64,000 nucleotides of DNA from Pagrus major. Taxonomy: Eukaryota > Chordata > Actinopteri > Spariformes > Sparidae. Position numbers and translations under genes: made by a program. The stretch is from assembly GCF_040436345.1 (NCBI RefSeq), contig NC_133223.1, forward strand, positions 8,102,847 to 8,166,846. The letters run 5' to 3'. Below are positions 12,635 through 24,000 of this stretch, in pieces; position 1 is the stretch's first letter, and each line of letters starts with the position of its first letter. The notes below the pieces were generated by a model, which was not told the DNA's origin, made no database searches, and worked only from the letters and a program-made list of their open reading frames with translations.

Positions 12635-13733
12635 CTGCAGGGGAGAGAAACACGAGGTCATTTCTAGTAGTGAAATGTGATACAAATTAAAGAGGAACTG
12701 AGACCCACACTGAAGTTGTTTAGGTTAGTTTATGAAATAGTAATGTTAAGATGAAGGGCTGGTTTTATATTCAGCAACAAAAGCATGCTTATTTAGCTAG
12801 GGACAAACAGCCAACAATATCAAGTTCATATTTCCTGCTTTACAAGAGCAAGTGAATATAAACCTCAACGCCAAACAGCCAGGCCTTTGACCTGCTGAAA
12901 CATGAACTGAGCCACAAGGCTTCGGGTGAATTTTATGCATAGTCATGCAAGCACAAGACAGTTGCCCCACCCCCCACACCACCCATCTCTGCCCAATGTT
13001 ACATGTTCTAGTCTGAAAGTGCAGTTAGTGCACAATGATGAGATCAGTTATAGCCAAGAGAAACAAGTGACCCAACAAGAGGAAACTGAAGCTATGAACG
13101 ACCTGCTGAATACAAATCTGGGGTTGGGCATTTACATAGTTCACAGAAAGGGCAGGTGCTCATTAACACACCAGACTGACTCAATACAAGTGGGCCTTAG
13201 GTTGTCAGAATACATTTGTCAGCGGCCCATTAACCGGGTAGTGTCTCAGTCTGCCTGTAAAACTGAGCGTTCAAGCTTCCCATTCAGTTTTAAGTTTTAC
13301 ATAATCAGTGAAAGGAAGTAAGTTGTCACACCAGAAGTAGGATCTTGTGAACGATCACAGGTCATTGCAAACAAACTGCATCCATTTAATTACCCCATGT
13401 GTCTGATGCATGTCAAAGGGGATATCTTGGTGAGCATTTGATCTAATCAGACTTCACTAACCAATTTTATGCAAACTGAAGTCAGATTAATGTTGAGGCC
13501 AACAGGAAATAAGTCTCATTTAAAAACCTAGAGTTAAAATCCTAAACTTGGCATTACTGATTTTCCTTAAAGCATCACTGCACTGTTATTCCAGTTTGCA
13601 CTCAACTGAACAAATCAGCACCAGCTCAGGGATACGGCATGAGGAAATTGGTTGAAGACAAGCTGATGAATAGTTACCCATGTAGTGTGTACCGCATGCA
13701 TGTGGTACTTACCACACACAGAATTTGGAGTAT

Positions 13734-14011
13734 TTAAATCTTGAAGCCAAGCGCCCTCATACACTCTTTATGTGCCTCGATCAGGTCTGTGCACATTCCC
13801 TCTCCCTTTTCAATGATGCTACAGGAAACAAGGGGGAACAATCAAATATTTTCACTTGCAACAAGAAAAGATGTTTTAGTCTCTGATCAGGTTCTTACCA
13901 AGCATCCCTGACTTTCTTGGTCTCTGGACAAGCGCAGCAGGGCTTTAGGGGCTTCTTCTCAGTGCCCTCAAGAGCAGCAGGCTCCACGCTGGCAGCTGAC
14001 ACGGTCGGCAT
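13734..14011 (-). CDS. cox17: Cytochrome c oxidase copper chaperone COX17
   Basis: Two coding exons, 14011-13899 and 13818-13734, with the phase-2 junction splitting a cysteine codon; 65 aa (human 63). COX17 carries Cu(I) in the mitochondrial intermembrane space and delivers it to SCO1/SCO2 and COX11 for complex IV assembly. The KPCCAC copper site has C25 and C26. The twin CX9C coiled-coil-helix-coiled-coil-helix cysteines are all present: C28/C38 and C47/C57, the substrates of the MIA40 import relay. The C-terminus ends in ALGFKI, as in vertebrate orthologues. There is no presequence, as expected for an MIA40 client. The coding exon has only 12 nt of 5' UTR after its acceptor (exon start 14023), so an upstream non-coding exon is required; one with a perfect donor lies near 15055-15015. 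Confidence 0.96.
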
Positions 14012-15014
14012 CTTCTGGCTGAACTGGAGAAGTTGGATTGTTAATTTTAACAACTTGTTTTGCATCAGAACACAAGACCAGCCCTTGTCCAATCACAGGT
14101 GTTTCCAATTATCTCACTGGACAAGCACCTGCCCTGGAGGAAATGCACAGGTGTGAATACTCAGATTTCATGTAGTTGCTTAAGTTTCAGGGCCCTGTTC
14201 TAGCTCAATGGCATCATTGTTATAAGCAACATTTCTTTCGATGGCAGTCACAAGGTCTAGAAATAAAACAAAAAAAAACCCACCATGACAAATGAACAGT
14301 CCTAGGATCAAATATCAGGGTATAAAGACTAATAAAAAGTTAAACGCTAAGCATGCCGGTTCTTTGTGCAGAGGAAGAATTAACCAACTACAATCACCTG
14401 TGTGAATGTTTTGATTAAGTTTCTTGTTCCTGTTTGACTGGAGTTTACTCATTTGTATTGATGAATCGATTAAACGGGAAGTTTATCATATTCATTTAAT
14501 TATAAAAACACGCTCAACATTCACTGGTTTCCAAGCCATTGTACGGCTGCAACTATCGCCTTAATTACTCTGCAGATTATCCTGATTACTTGATTAAGTA
14601 GTTGCATTATACCCATAGACTGACACGAGGGGGGCTGAACCGATGTACTGTTAGCCAAGATGAAAGCATCAATACAACACACAATAAGCAGCACAAAACA
14701 CAAGTCAATGACAGGACGACCGTTTCAATGCCTTTAATGTTTGAGTTTTTGGTAGGCGGATGTGGCCGAACAAACCTGACCAGAAGTGTTTGGCAGATGT
14801 GGTTAGCTAGCTTTAGGTAACAGTTAGGAGGCATTGCATAATGCTCACGCCGGCTAACATGAAGGTAGCTAACGATGGCTAACAGTGACAGCGCTACAGA
14901 CGCTAACATGAGCTGTGTCACGGCAGATAAAACTGGTTATTCAATTAACAAAAACCGTAAAGGATGACTTTAAACACATGCTGACTCACGCACTTTCTGT
15001 GTTATGTAACTTAC

Positions 15015-15056
15015 TTGTATTGAGGCTGTCGGCGCACGCTCGTAGACTGTTCACCT
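15015..15056 (-). other. cox17 5' non-coding exon (inferred)
   Basis: On the minus strand the exon ends at 15015 before a consensus donor (GTAAGTTAC). It pairs with the acceptor at 14025-14024. The upstream limit is approximate. It sits just below a cluster of E-box and ZNF143-like sites. Confidence 0.5.
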
Positions 15057-15088
15057 TCAAAAGGAAAGCAACATGGTGAGGGTGAGCC

Positions 15089-15117
15089 CACGTGTGCTTT
15101 TATACAAAATCACGTGA
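15089..15117. promoter_or_regulatory. Two CACGTG E-boxes in the cox17 promoter
   Basis: CACGTG occurs at 15089-15094, and TCACGTGA at 15110-15117. The latter is the palindromic USF/TFE-type site. Both lie within about 60 bp upstream of the inferred cox17 first exon. Confidence 0.5.
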
Positions 15118-15134
15118 TTAGAAACGGCAGCGGG

Positions 15135-15153
15135 GACTTCTGGGTAATGTAGT
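15135..15153 (-). promoter_or_regulatory. ZNF143/THAP11 (SBS)-like promoter motif
   Basis: The minus strand reads ACTACATTACCCAGAAGTC, close to the known SBS consensus ACTACAATTCCCAGAATGC. It lies about 80 bp upstream of the inferred first exon of cox17 and in the same orientation. This motif is known to be enriched at promoters of nuclear genes for mitochondrial functions. Confidence 0.6.
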
Positions 15154-16287
15154 ATTTTGAAAGAAAAGACGGTTTAGAAAAAAGCTAACACATTAGCAGA
15201 CGAGAAAAGACCCTCTATGGATGAACAGTAAGGCTGTTAAACGCACATTGTGATATTTATTAGTCATAAAGTCTTTAAGAGTCTTTATGCCGAATGTCAC
15301 ACTCAAAGTTTATTTTTGACCATGAAAAAGAAACAAAGGTCCTCTTAGTGTAGTCAAACTAGTTAAAAGCTGCTACCAGAGACAAGTTAAAGTTGTTTGT
15401 ATCTCAAACTTTCTGTCAAACTCTCGTTTTTTGGTGACAATTTTCTATTTTAAAGTGAACTAACAGGCCAATAAATGTGTCCGAATTTCCTTGTTGAACA
15501 TGTAATGTCAGACATGCAAGCCTAAGGGAAGTTATTTCTGTAAAAGACAGTTTATTATGAACAAACTTCAGATAATGACATTTCCTAACTGGTTTTTGCA
15601 TTTCTTTATTTGAATTAGCAAAAACCTTTTAAAACTGACATTATTTAGTGTAAGTGGTGGTAAGTTTTATACAGTAGGCCTATATAGGTCAGAAAACATA
15701 CAGTGAAGAGTAGTTTAATTATGTCAACAAAATCTTGACATCACAGGACTTTATTCACAGGCTTCAGGAGTACACGGGACATTGCATACGAGTGAGAAAA
15801 GGCACTGAACGATGTCAGTTTAAAGTGTAGCCATCAAAATATAAAAAGCTTACAATGAAGCTTACTGAAAGGGTTGTCTTATCACATAAAATTGTAAAAG
15901 TTCAAGACTTATGAAACTAAATGAGAAAAAAGTCTAATCCACATTAATATTTTTTTCTGAATTACATTTTGGTGTAGTGTTTATGATAATTTTCAAAGAT
16001 GATGCATTCAGTGGTCAGGCCATGGCCAGTGATTGATGTCACGGTTGACATCACATGTCCCTTTGTTTTTGTTCTGGAAAAACTCAACCAAAAGTCTTTA
16101 CTTGCATCATTTTAAACATGACGGTTGATTTGCATAACATGTGAGAGTCAGTTTCGGTGTTTCTGATGCAATTAATCAGCTGCTCATTTCCACTCAATGG
16201 GTAAACACAGCCACACATTTTCTCTGACCTATAAAAAATTTATACAATAAAAATCCATCATTCCACTTCTCAAAAAATGATTAAGTT

Positions 16288-16295
16288 GCTGCTGC

Positions 16296-16331
<36 letters not shown>
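16288..16331. repeat. (CTG)n trinucleotide tract
   Basis: About fourteen GCT/CTG units with a single CCG interruption near 16296. The tract is non-coding. Confidence 0.9.
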
Positions 16332-18189
16332 ACCATTATTCATGTATCATAATATGGAAATTCGTATAAACCTTTTTTGAAGTGCCAGATGAACTGGGAC
16401 TGAATGCCTCACTCTCTCCCATTAATTTGCTACAGGTTACTTTACTGTGATGTATAACAGTAGTGATATAGTTACTTTGCAGATCAAGATTTCACATAAA
16501 AACATATGAAAAAATATAATAAGAAATGTAATAAGAAGATTAAACCAGGAGTTCTCAGCCTTTTTGATGGTTTGATGGTTTCAGCCCTCCATCATGTTTT
16601 AAATGTCTGGTCCAGTTGTTGTCAGTTCACCAAAGAGACCTCCCTCAAACTTCTTACATGGCTTCTTTTCAATAACGGCTTTATATTACTTTTTCACATA
16701 TGCAGTAGTACTCCCCAAGACCATTAACACATTTTAATGTGTAAACTTGGTGGAGTTACCCTTTAACTAATCTCACAGTCACAGTAAAATGAGTACTTTT
16801 ATTTTTGATACTTTTTGTATCATATATTATATACATTTACATTTTTTAGTATCATTTGAATTGTTATGCTTTAGTAGGATTTTGGATGCAAGTTCTATTT
16901 GTAATGGAGTATTTCTACATTGTGGTACAGGTATTTTTACTGCATGGATCTGAGTACATATTCCACCAGTGGTTACACATTAAAGTACAAAGTGATGAAT
17001 GATGAAACACATGTTAAGCCTCCTTTTCTATTAGCTCTGTTTTGCTGAAAATGTCTGTTTTACATTCAAGACATCTGCTTCATCAAAAGTATAATTTTTG
17101 TTCTTTGCAGTGATGTCATCATCTCCCAGTAAGCACTGGGAGAGCACATGGTCTTCAGCAGCCACAGCAGCTCATGATGGAGTCCCTCCTGAAGGAGGCA
17201 GTGGTAAACGACACGTTATTTAACTGTTCAGTGTCATTGTTTTAGCGTGTTAAGGTTTGTCTTAGTCAGCACAGAAGTACTGTAAATATGATGTTGCGTC
17301 AGCATTTTATACAGTGTAACAACAAAAGTACAAAGCTATTGACATTTCTAGCTTTTGCTCATATTATGTATTTGGAAAGGTTTTCAAGTGGTACTGCAAG
17401 AACATTGTTCACTTTCCAACTTTTCCACTGGGTATTACTCAGGAAAGAAATGTATGAGTTGAAAATTAACATCAGCCACCACACAGAATTATTGTTTTTC
17501 TGCACTGTCAGATTTAATATTCTGTGCTGTAAAATATAGCTGCTGGTGGGTAGAATATACACAGGGACTTGGGAGTTTTGTAATATGAAGTATGTTGATC
17601 TTCTGTCCTACAGTACTGAAGGTATGTGTTTGTTTCTGCATGTCTACTGGGTCTACAGTGCGTCACCACAGCAAAGCAGTGCGTAAGCAAAAGCCCTGAA
17701 TCGCCTATTCTAGTTTGCGGGCCAGCTGTGTGCTAGATAAACCCGCCAGTAAGCATATTGTTAATTTGCTCTGTACTCTGTGACAGATATGCACCTCCAT
17801 CTGAAACACACTTAGCTGCAGTCATCGCTTTGCTTTTCACAGGATTATAATCCACACAGTGTGGTAGCTAAAAATAGTTAATGCAAAACATACAAGTAGC
17901 ATTGAAATTCTCTTTAATTCACTCTGAAGTTGGTGTGAATCTGTCTTTGTGTTGGTGTCCCCTGTAGAAATCTGCCCCCTGAAGGAGGAGAGGTGAAGGG
18001 CCACAGTGCTGACCGTCTGCCTCCACCTCCTCCTGTGTGCTCAAAGCCTCCAGCAGCGTCTAGGAAAGCAGAAAGGTAAGCTCTCTGTCAGCTTTCTTTG
18101 ATCGGCATTTTTCTATGCAGTGAATGAATATTCTCCCATGTACTGTATATTCAGATAAACCTCGGCTGTTGTTGGAACACAGAACTTCT

Positions 18190-18375
18190 CACAGACCAAC
18201 AGTGAAATACATTTACTCAAGTACTGTACTTAAGTACAAATTTGATGTACATGTACTCAAATTGAGTATTTCCATTTTATGCAACTTCATACTCATGTCA
18301 GGGGCAAATATTGTACTTTTTACTCCACTACATTTCTCACAGCTTTAGCTACCAGTTACTTTTCAAAATTACTTT
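18190..18375. repeat. GTACTT-rich interspersed fish repeat
   Basis: Contains CAAGTACTGTACTTAAGTAC and a downstream TACTTTTTACTCCACTACATTT block typical of this teleost repeat. Non-coding. Confidence 0.6.
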
Positions 18376-18979
18376 TTTAAATTTTTCATACCCTTCCTGT
18401 CCAGTGACAACCACGTATCTCCAAATTTTGTGATTTTGAATTCATCTGATGAACTGAAGGATCAAGTGTTCCTTTATGTGTTGAGAAAATCGCCCTACTT
18501 CTTTAGCTGAATAAACCTTTTAAAATCCCTCATGGATAAGCCGGAAAATGCATCGTCACAAAGCTGAAAATAGGCCGTTTGTCTGACACTGTGAAAAGTT
18601 GACAGCAGCCCTATAAACATATGATGATCTTATAGAATATAATGCATTGCTGTAGATTACCAGCCTAGCCTAGCCAACAGTGTATAAAGGAGTTAAAATG
18701 AGCCCCACCTTAAACATCTGCAGCAGTAAAATGACACATACACATTAATGCAGCACTAATATTAATCTAATCTAGGGATCATTTTACTGCACAATATGAG
18801 TATTTTACTGATGATACTTACATACTTTTACTTTAGTAAAGGTTTGAATGCAGAACTTTTACTCACAGTGGAGTATATGGAGCCCAGTCATAAAGTTACT
18901 GCAAACCACAGATGCATCCAAGTTTGTACCTGTAATAGGCTGTATACCCTGTGGACATTTGTACATAACATGCCATATC

Positions 18980-19290
18980 ATCAGTGATGGAAAGTAACTA
19001 GGTACTTACTTAGTACTTACTCATGTACTGTGCTTGAGTGCAATTTTGAGGTACTTGTACTTAACTAGTATTTTCATTTTCTAGGACTTTACACTTCCAC
19101 TCCATTCATTTCATAAGTTTAGTAACTAGTTACTTCAGATTACATTCTGCACCAAAGCCAAATTACTGCATGTTTAAATCAACTTATTTTATCGACAATC
19201 AGATTTAAAAAAACACTGATTCCAACAATCAGGAAGATGCTAAATATCGGATCTGATAATTGGCCAGGCTGTTAATCGATCGACCCATAG
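18980..19290 (+). mobile_element. GTACTT/GGCCGATAA-type hAT-like element, fragment
   Basis: Shares with 45279-45671 the order: GTACTT tracts, GTAACTAGTTACTT-like block, CAACTTATTTTATC block, then a right end resembling GGCCGATAATC (here GGCCAGGCTGTTAATCGATC). It abuts the (AT)n tract. Its termini are degraded. Confidence 0.5.
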
Positions 19291-19299
19291 TATACAGTT

Positions 19300-19445
<146 letters not shown>

Positions 19446-20586
19446 CCTTTTACTTTTACTTTTGATACTTTAGTACATTTAATACCAGATACTTTTACTC
19501 TGGTAAGACTTTTACCAAAGTAGTATTTTAACATTATATAGTTACTTTTACTCAAGTATGGCTTGTGGGTACCTCATACAACAGTGCCATTACATGTTTA
19601 TTACTTCCACATCTGGAGGTGGAATGGATGGTGGTGGAGTTACACGCAACAAGGCAGCCAAACCTGTGACTGCAGTTTGAATCTGTGGTTTGTAGATTGA
19701 AACTACTGAATAGTTTTAGACTAGGGGAACGCAGCGTTTCCACATTTGCAAACGTGACACCACTAACCAGTGGTTTTGAAGGAGAACTTGGGACAATTTC
19801 TAGCATTGTTTGTGGCAACAAAACTGGGTGTTTTTAAGGAGACTTTGTGACATTTTCAGACGTATTTGTAGCGACCAAAACATATATTTAAAGCCAATCC
19901 ATGATGTTTTCCTAACCATAACCAAGTATTTTTTTGTGCCTAAACCTAACCAGAGCTTAAGCACAGCATTGTTATTAGAAGGAATAAGAAAAATCAACCT
20001 AAACAAATATGACAGAATGGCCTGAGACAGCACTGATTGTTTGTTCAACAAAACACACCTTTTCAAACACCAATTGATTTGACCTCAAACTCTGAACTTA
20101 AAGACAAAGAAACAATATTAACATTTTAAAAAAGCAATAATCCCATTATATGTCTCGTCACATTATTTGAAACATCCCCTGCACTCTGCTGCCAGTCATT
20201 CACCCACCAACATGACCCCTCATTTAATCCCATCAACTGCTATGTCCTGTAATATCATTGCGTTTTTTATTTTTGCAGACTTTGCTGCAATCCTACAGAC
20301 TTTCCAAGAAAAATGTAAATACAACTCGTTGAGTAAAATCCCAATCTTCTGTAGTCTAATCCTTGAAATGAAATATTTCAGCTTCAGTGTTTTGTCACTG
20401 ATGGGAAATATGCAAACAAACAACACAGGAGCTGGCTCGGAGCTGAGAGCATATGTAAAGCATCAGGTAACACAGTACAGTGTTTAATTACATCCCTGGT
20501 AGAGATGGCCCAGACTGAACTTGTCCCAGTATAGTACACTGCCAGATGTCATTGTCGTGTCACATGACAATAATTGTGATCCCGTC

Positions 20587-20639
20587 CACACACACACACC
20601 CACACACGCACACACACACACACACACATACACACACAT
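20587..20639. repeat. (CA)n microsatellite
   Basis: Imperfect CA dinucleotide tract of about 53 bp. Confidence 0.9.
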
Positions 20640-21035
20640 GCCATCGTCTTCAGTATTAATGTGAGCTGGACCTTACCATCCTGACGTGGCTTGATTCATG
20701 TGGGGATGAGACACAGATACTGAATAGTTGATGAGCTGGGAGAAAAAGAAAAGAAGTGGAGGGGCGGGGTGGGGGCAGAAATAGAGAGAGGCTGACGGAG
20801 AGAGAGGGAGGGAGGGAGGGAGGGAGCAGAAAGGCGGGTATCCACTCGCCTCACTCCACACAGCTTCAATAAGCCCGAGGTTGGGAGCCTTGATGGAAAA
20901 TTACCTTGTGACCAAGAGGGGAGGTCAGGACTGGTAGAGTCAGACTCCACTTGTCCAGAGCAGAAGAAGCAGCAGCAGCGGCAGCAGCAGAGGGAGCATG
21001 GCCTTTGGCTGATCACAGGGGAACCAGGTCGGACC

Positions 21036-24000
21036 ATGGAGAAACTAAAAGGTCCCACCGCAGGATGCACCACGGCCACCTGTGGATGGAGAGCCCTGCT
21101 TCTCCCGCAGCTGAACAGACAGTCCCTGTATGTGTACGGCAGCGAGATGGCCGTGGAGAAGGAGTGCATGCGGCAGCTGGAGAGCGGAGTCTTTGTCATC
21201 CACCCGTTCAGCCTCATAAGGTATTCAATATGTTTGATAGATTCAGGCCAGTCCTGTACTGAGACACCACTTCTAGTATTAGACCGTTTCTTTAAAAGTT
21301 GTGTAGTTTCAGCAAGTTTTTGAAGGTGATGATTTGCCTCATTTTGCTCTGGGGATAAATAAAGTATTGTCTTATCTCTCATCTCCAAACCAATCAGTCA
21401 GTCAGTTGATTAATAGAAAGATAATCTGCAAATGTTTGGAATATCAATTAAGAAATAGCAAACATTTTCTAGCTCCAACTTCTTAACAGATTTGCTGTTT
21501 TTTTTTTCTCTTTTTCTGCAGTAAACCTAATATTTTTAGGTTTTGGGGTGTTATTTAGGGAGAAACAAGAGCTTGATGGCAGCACTTTGACTGTTAGTAA
21601 AATTGTTTTGGGCATTTCATAACATTTTCTGACATTCTATTGACTAAATAAGAAATCAGAAGATTAATTAATACTGAACCATATGCTGCAGCATTACTCC
21701 CTTTACTTGCATTGCTAATTAGAATTAAGCATTTTTAAGTCAACAATGCAATAATTGTACATTTTACAATAATTTACAATTGTGAAAACAAAGAGAAAAA
21801 TACAGTATAATAAGTCAAATGTAAAGAGTATGTAATATTAAAGGAAAAACAAGTCACCGGGAAGATTTTTAAGATGATACCAGAGAAAGAAAGAAAAAAG
21901 CAGGTGCTAAAAATGACTTCTTTAAGTAAAATGCTGACACAGATGGCTGGTTTTGCAGTATTGCTATTATTAGTTTTGTAAGGGAATCAAATGCATTGAA
22001 ACAGAGAGGGAATCAACAATCTGGATCAGAGAGCAGAGTTATTTGAGCCTGGCAATCGAACCCCAGCTGAGAAGATGTGCAGTTACAGTATCAGAGTATT
22101 TAGTGTGCATAAATCAGCATGCCTTACCGGCTGCAGCATGACTGTCTAATTAGTCCTTCTGGCAAACCAGTCGAGACTTTCCACTACAAACCTACATCAA
22201 GATCTAAGGCACACATATGTTTTGTGACCCTGTAGGAGTTACTACATCATGTGCATGATGGCCATCACATTTCTGAACCTGATTGGGATCCCCATGGAGA
22301 TAGCGTTTCTGGACGGCCACAGCGGACTGGCATGGGAAGGATTTAATGTGTTTTCAGACACGCTGTTCCTGATAGATGTGGCTCTGAATTTCCGAATGGG
22401 CATCATAACAGAGGACGGCGAGGTGAGAGTGGCTGTACTCTATTTTTTTCAGATACAGTTTGAAGGACCATAATCCCTGTGCAGACAAGCACACACAATC
22501 CATCTCTGTCCCATCTGTAATCTACTCAATACACGAAAGGCTAGATTAGCAATCCTCCCTCCCCCTGCTCCTGGACATGGGCAAAATTGGCACCTGCTGT
22601 TTGATTTTATAACAGGGATTACGATGTATTGGATGAATGAGAGGTCTAACATTTCCAATTAAGAGCAGACTATATCCTGTTTGTTTTCATCTGCTCATGC
22701 TTTGCGACTTCTATCTCGCCAATCACAAATGGCCCATCTGTGATGTTCTCCCTGTCTGTGATGTTTACTCTGGGCTGCACAAACATCTGGTTTCGCCAGA
22801 TTTATTCTCACTCGGTTTCTGCCTCTTTGAAATATTAATGTCCGAGGTTTAGCAACAATTCAACAACGCTGTCAGATTAATGTTGATTTTTTTTGAGCAC
22901 ACTGCTAACCTCATCTGACACCACTGTCTTCCTTAACTTTGGAAAAACTCCCAAAACATTGGTTCAGTTCAAGTGTTAAATTAGACATGTGATGGTGGCA
23001 CGTGCTGTGCAGCATCTTCATCCATCTGCTCAATCTGCTGCTCTGCTCTCTTTCGCAGGAAGCTATTCTGGATATCAAGCGGATCCGAGTCAGTTACCTG
23101 AGGACATGGTTCATACCGGACGTTATAGCTGCTTTCCCAATCGGCTACATTCTGCTGTTTGCGGTAATAATGAACAGACTGTTGAAGCAGCAAACAGCCA
23201 GTGTGCTGCAGTACATGTCAAAACAGTTATGCACTTGGATTCACTTTATTTCTTCATGGTTTATTATTAGAAAGCACTCAGAGCAGTAAGACGGTGTTTC
23301 TACAGAGAGTAACTCCTGAGGAAAAGGCAGTACAATAAACTCATCAAATGTTCTGTAACATAAATTTAGTGATAATGAAATTAGATAAATGAAAAAAAAG
23401 AAAATCAAACAAAATTCATACCATTGATAATTGAGCCTCTGTAATTTATCATCTCAGGACTTACAATACCACAACGATGACAACCCCTCCAAGACCAACA
23501 AGATGATGAGAATACTGATGTTTGTGCGGATCCTCAGCTTGATCAGACTCGCTCGAGTGTCCAGACTGGTCAGGTTCTTCAACGAGGTGGAGAAAGTAAG
23601 TCTAAACACTAGACAGTCTTCAAAGCTCCCCTTTGAAATTCAATCGACTTTTCTTCTGCCTGCAGATACCTTACCAGACCTGGTTCCGATGACTAATCTG
23701 ACTTTGAACACCTACAATGTCATTTGTTAAACAAGAGCTGGTACTATCGACAATGCATTTGTTTCATTTTCTGCCTTTTATCAGAGTTTGCCTTTTTCTA
23801 ATCACATGTACTGTATATTGTGCTCAAACAACAGAGGTATGGCAAAATATAAAGGTATAGGACACCTCATACCGGTTATGATGATGTTCATGGTAATCTC
23901 ATAATGAAACACAATATGTCTCGAAACAAATCTCAATATTGCATAATGTATGTGGTGTGTAACTCCAAGCCTTTGACCAGCTACTAGTGGCTGAAACAAA

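Noticed and set aside
14607-14921. Minus-strand 104-codon open frame with hydrophobic residues
   Set aside because: Lies in the cox17 5' intron, rich in GCTAAC repeats, no signal of coding selection.
20696-21388. Minus-strand open frame of 230 codons
   Set aside because: Antisense to the first channel exon; Ser/Pro/Leu-rich composition reflects GGGA and CAG repeats on the other strand.
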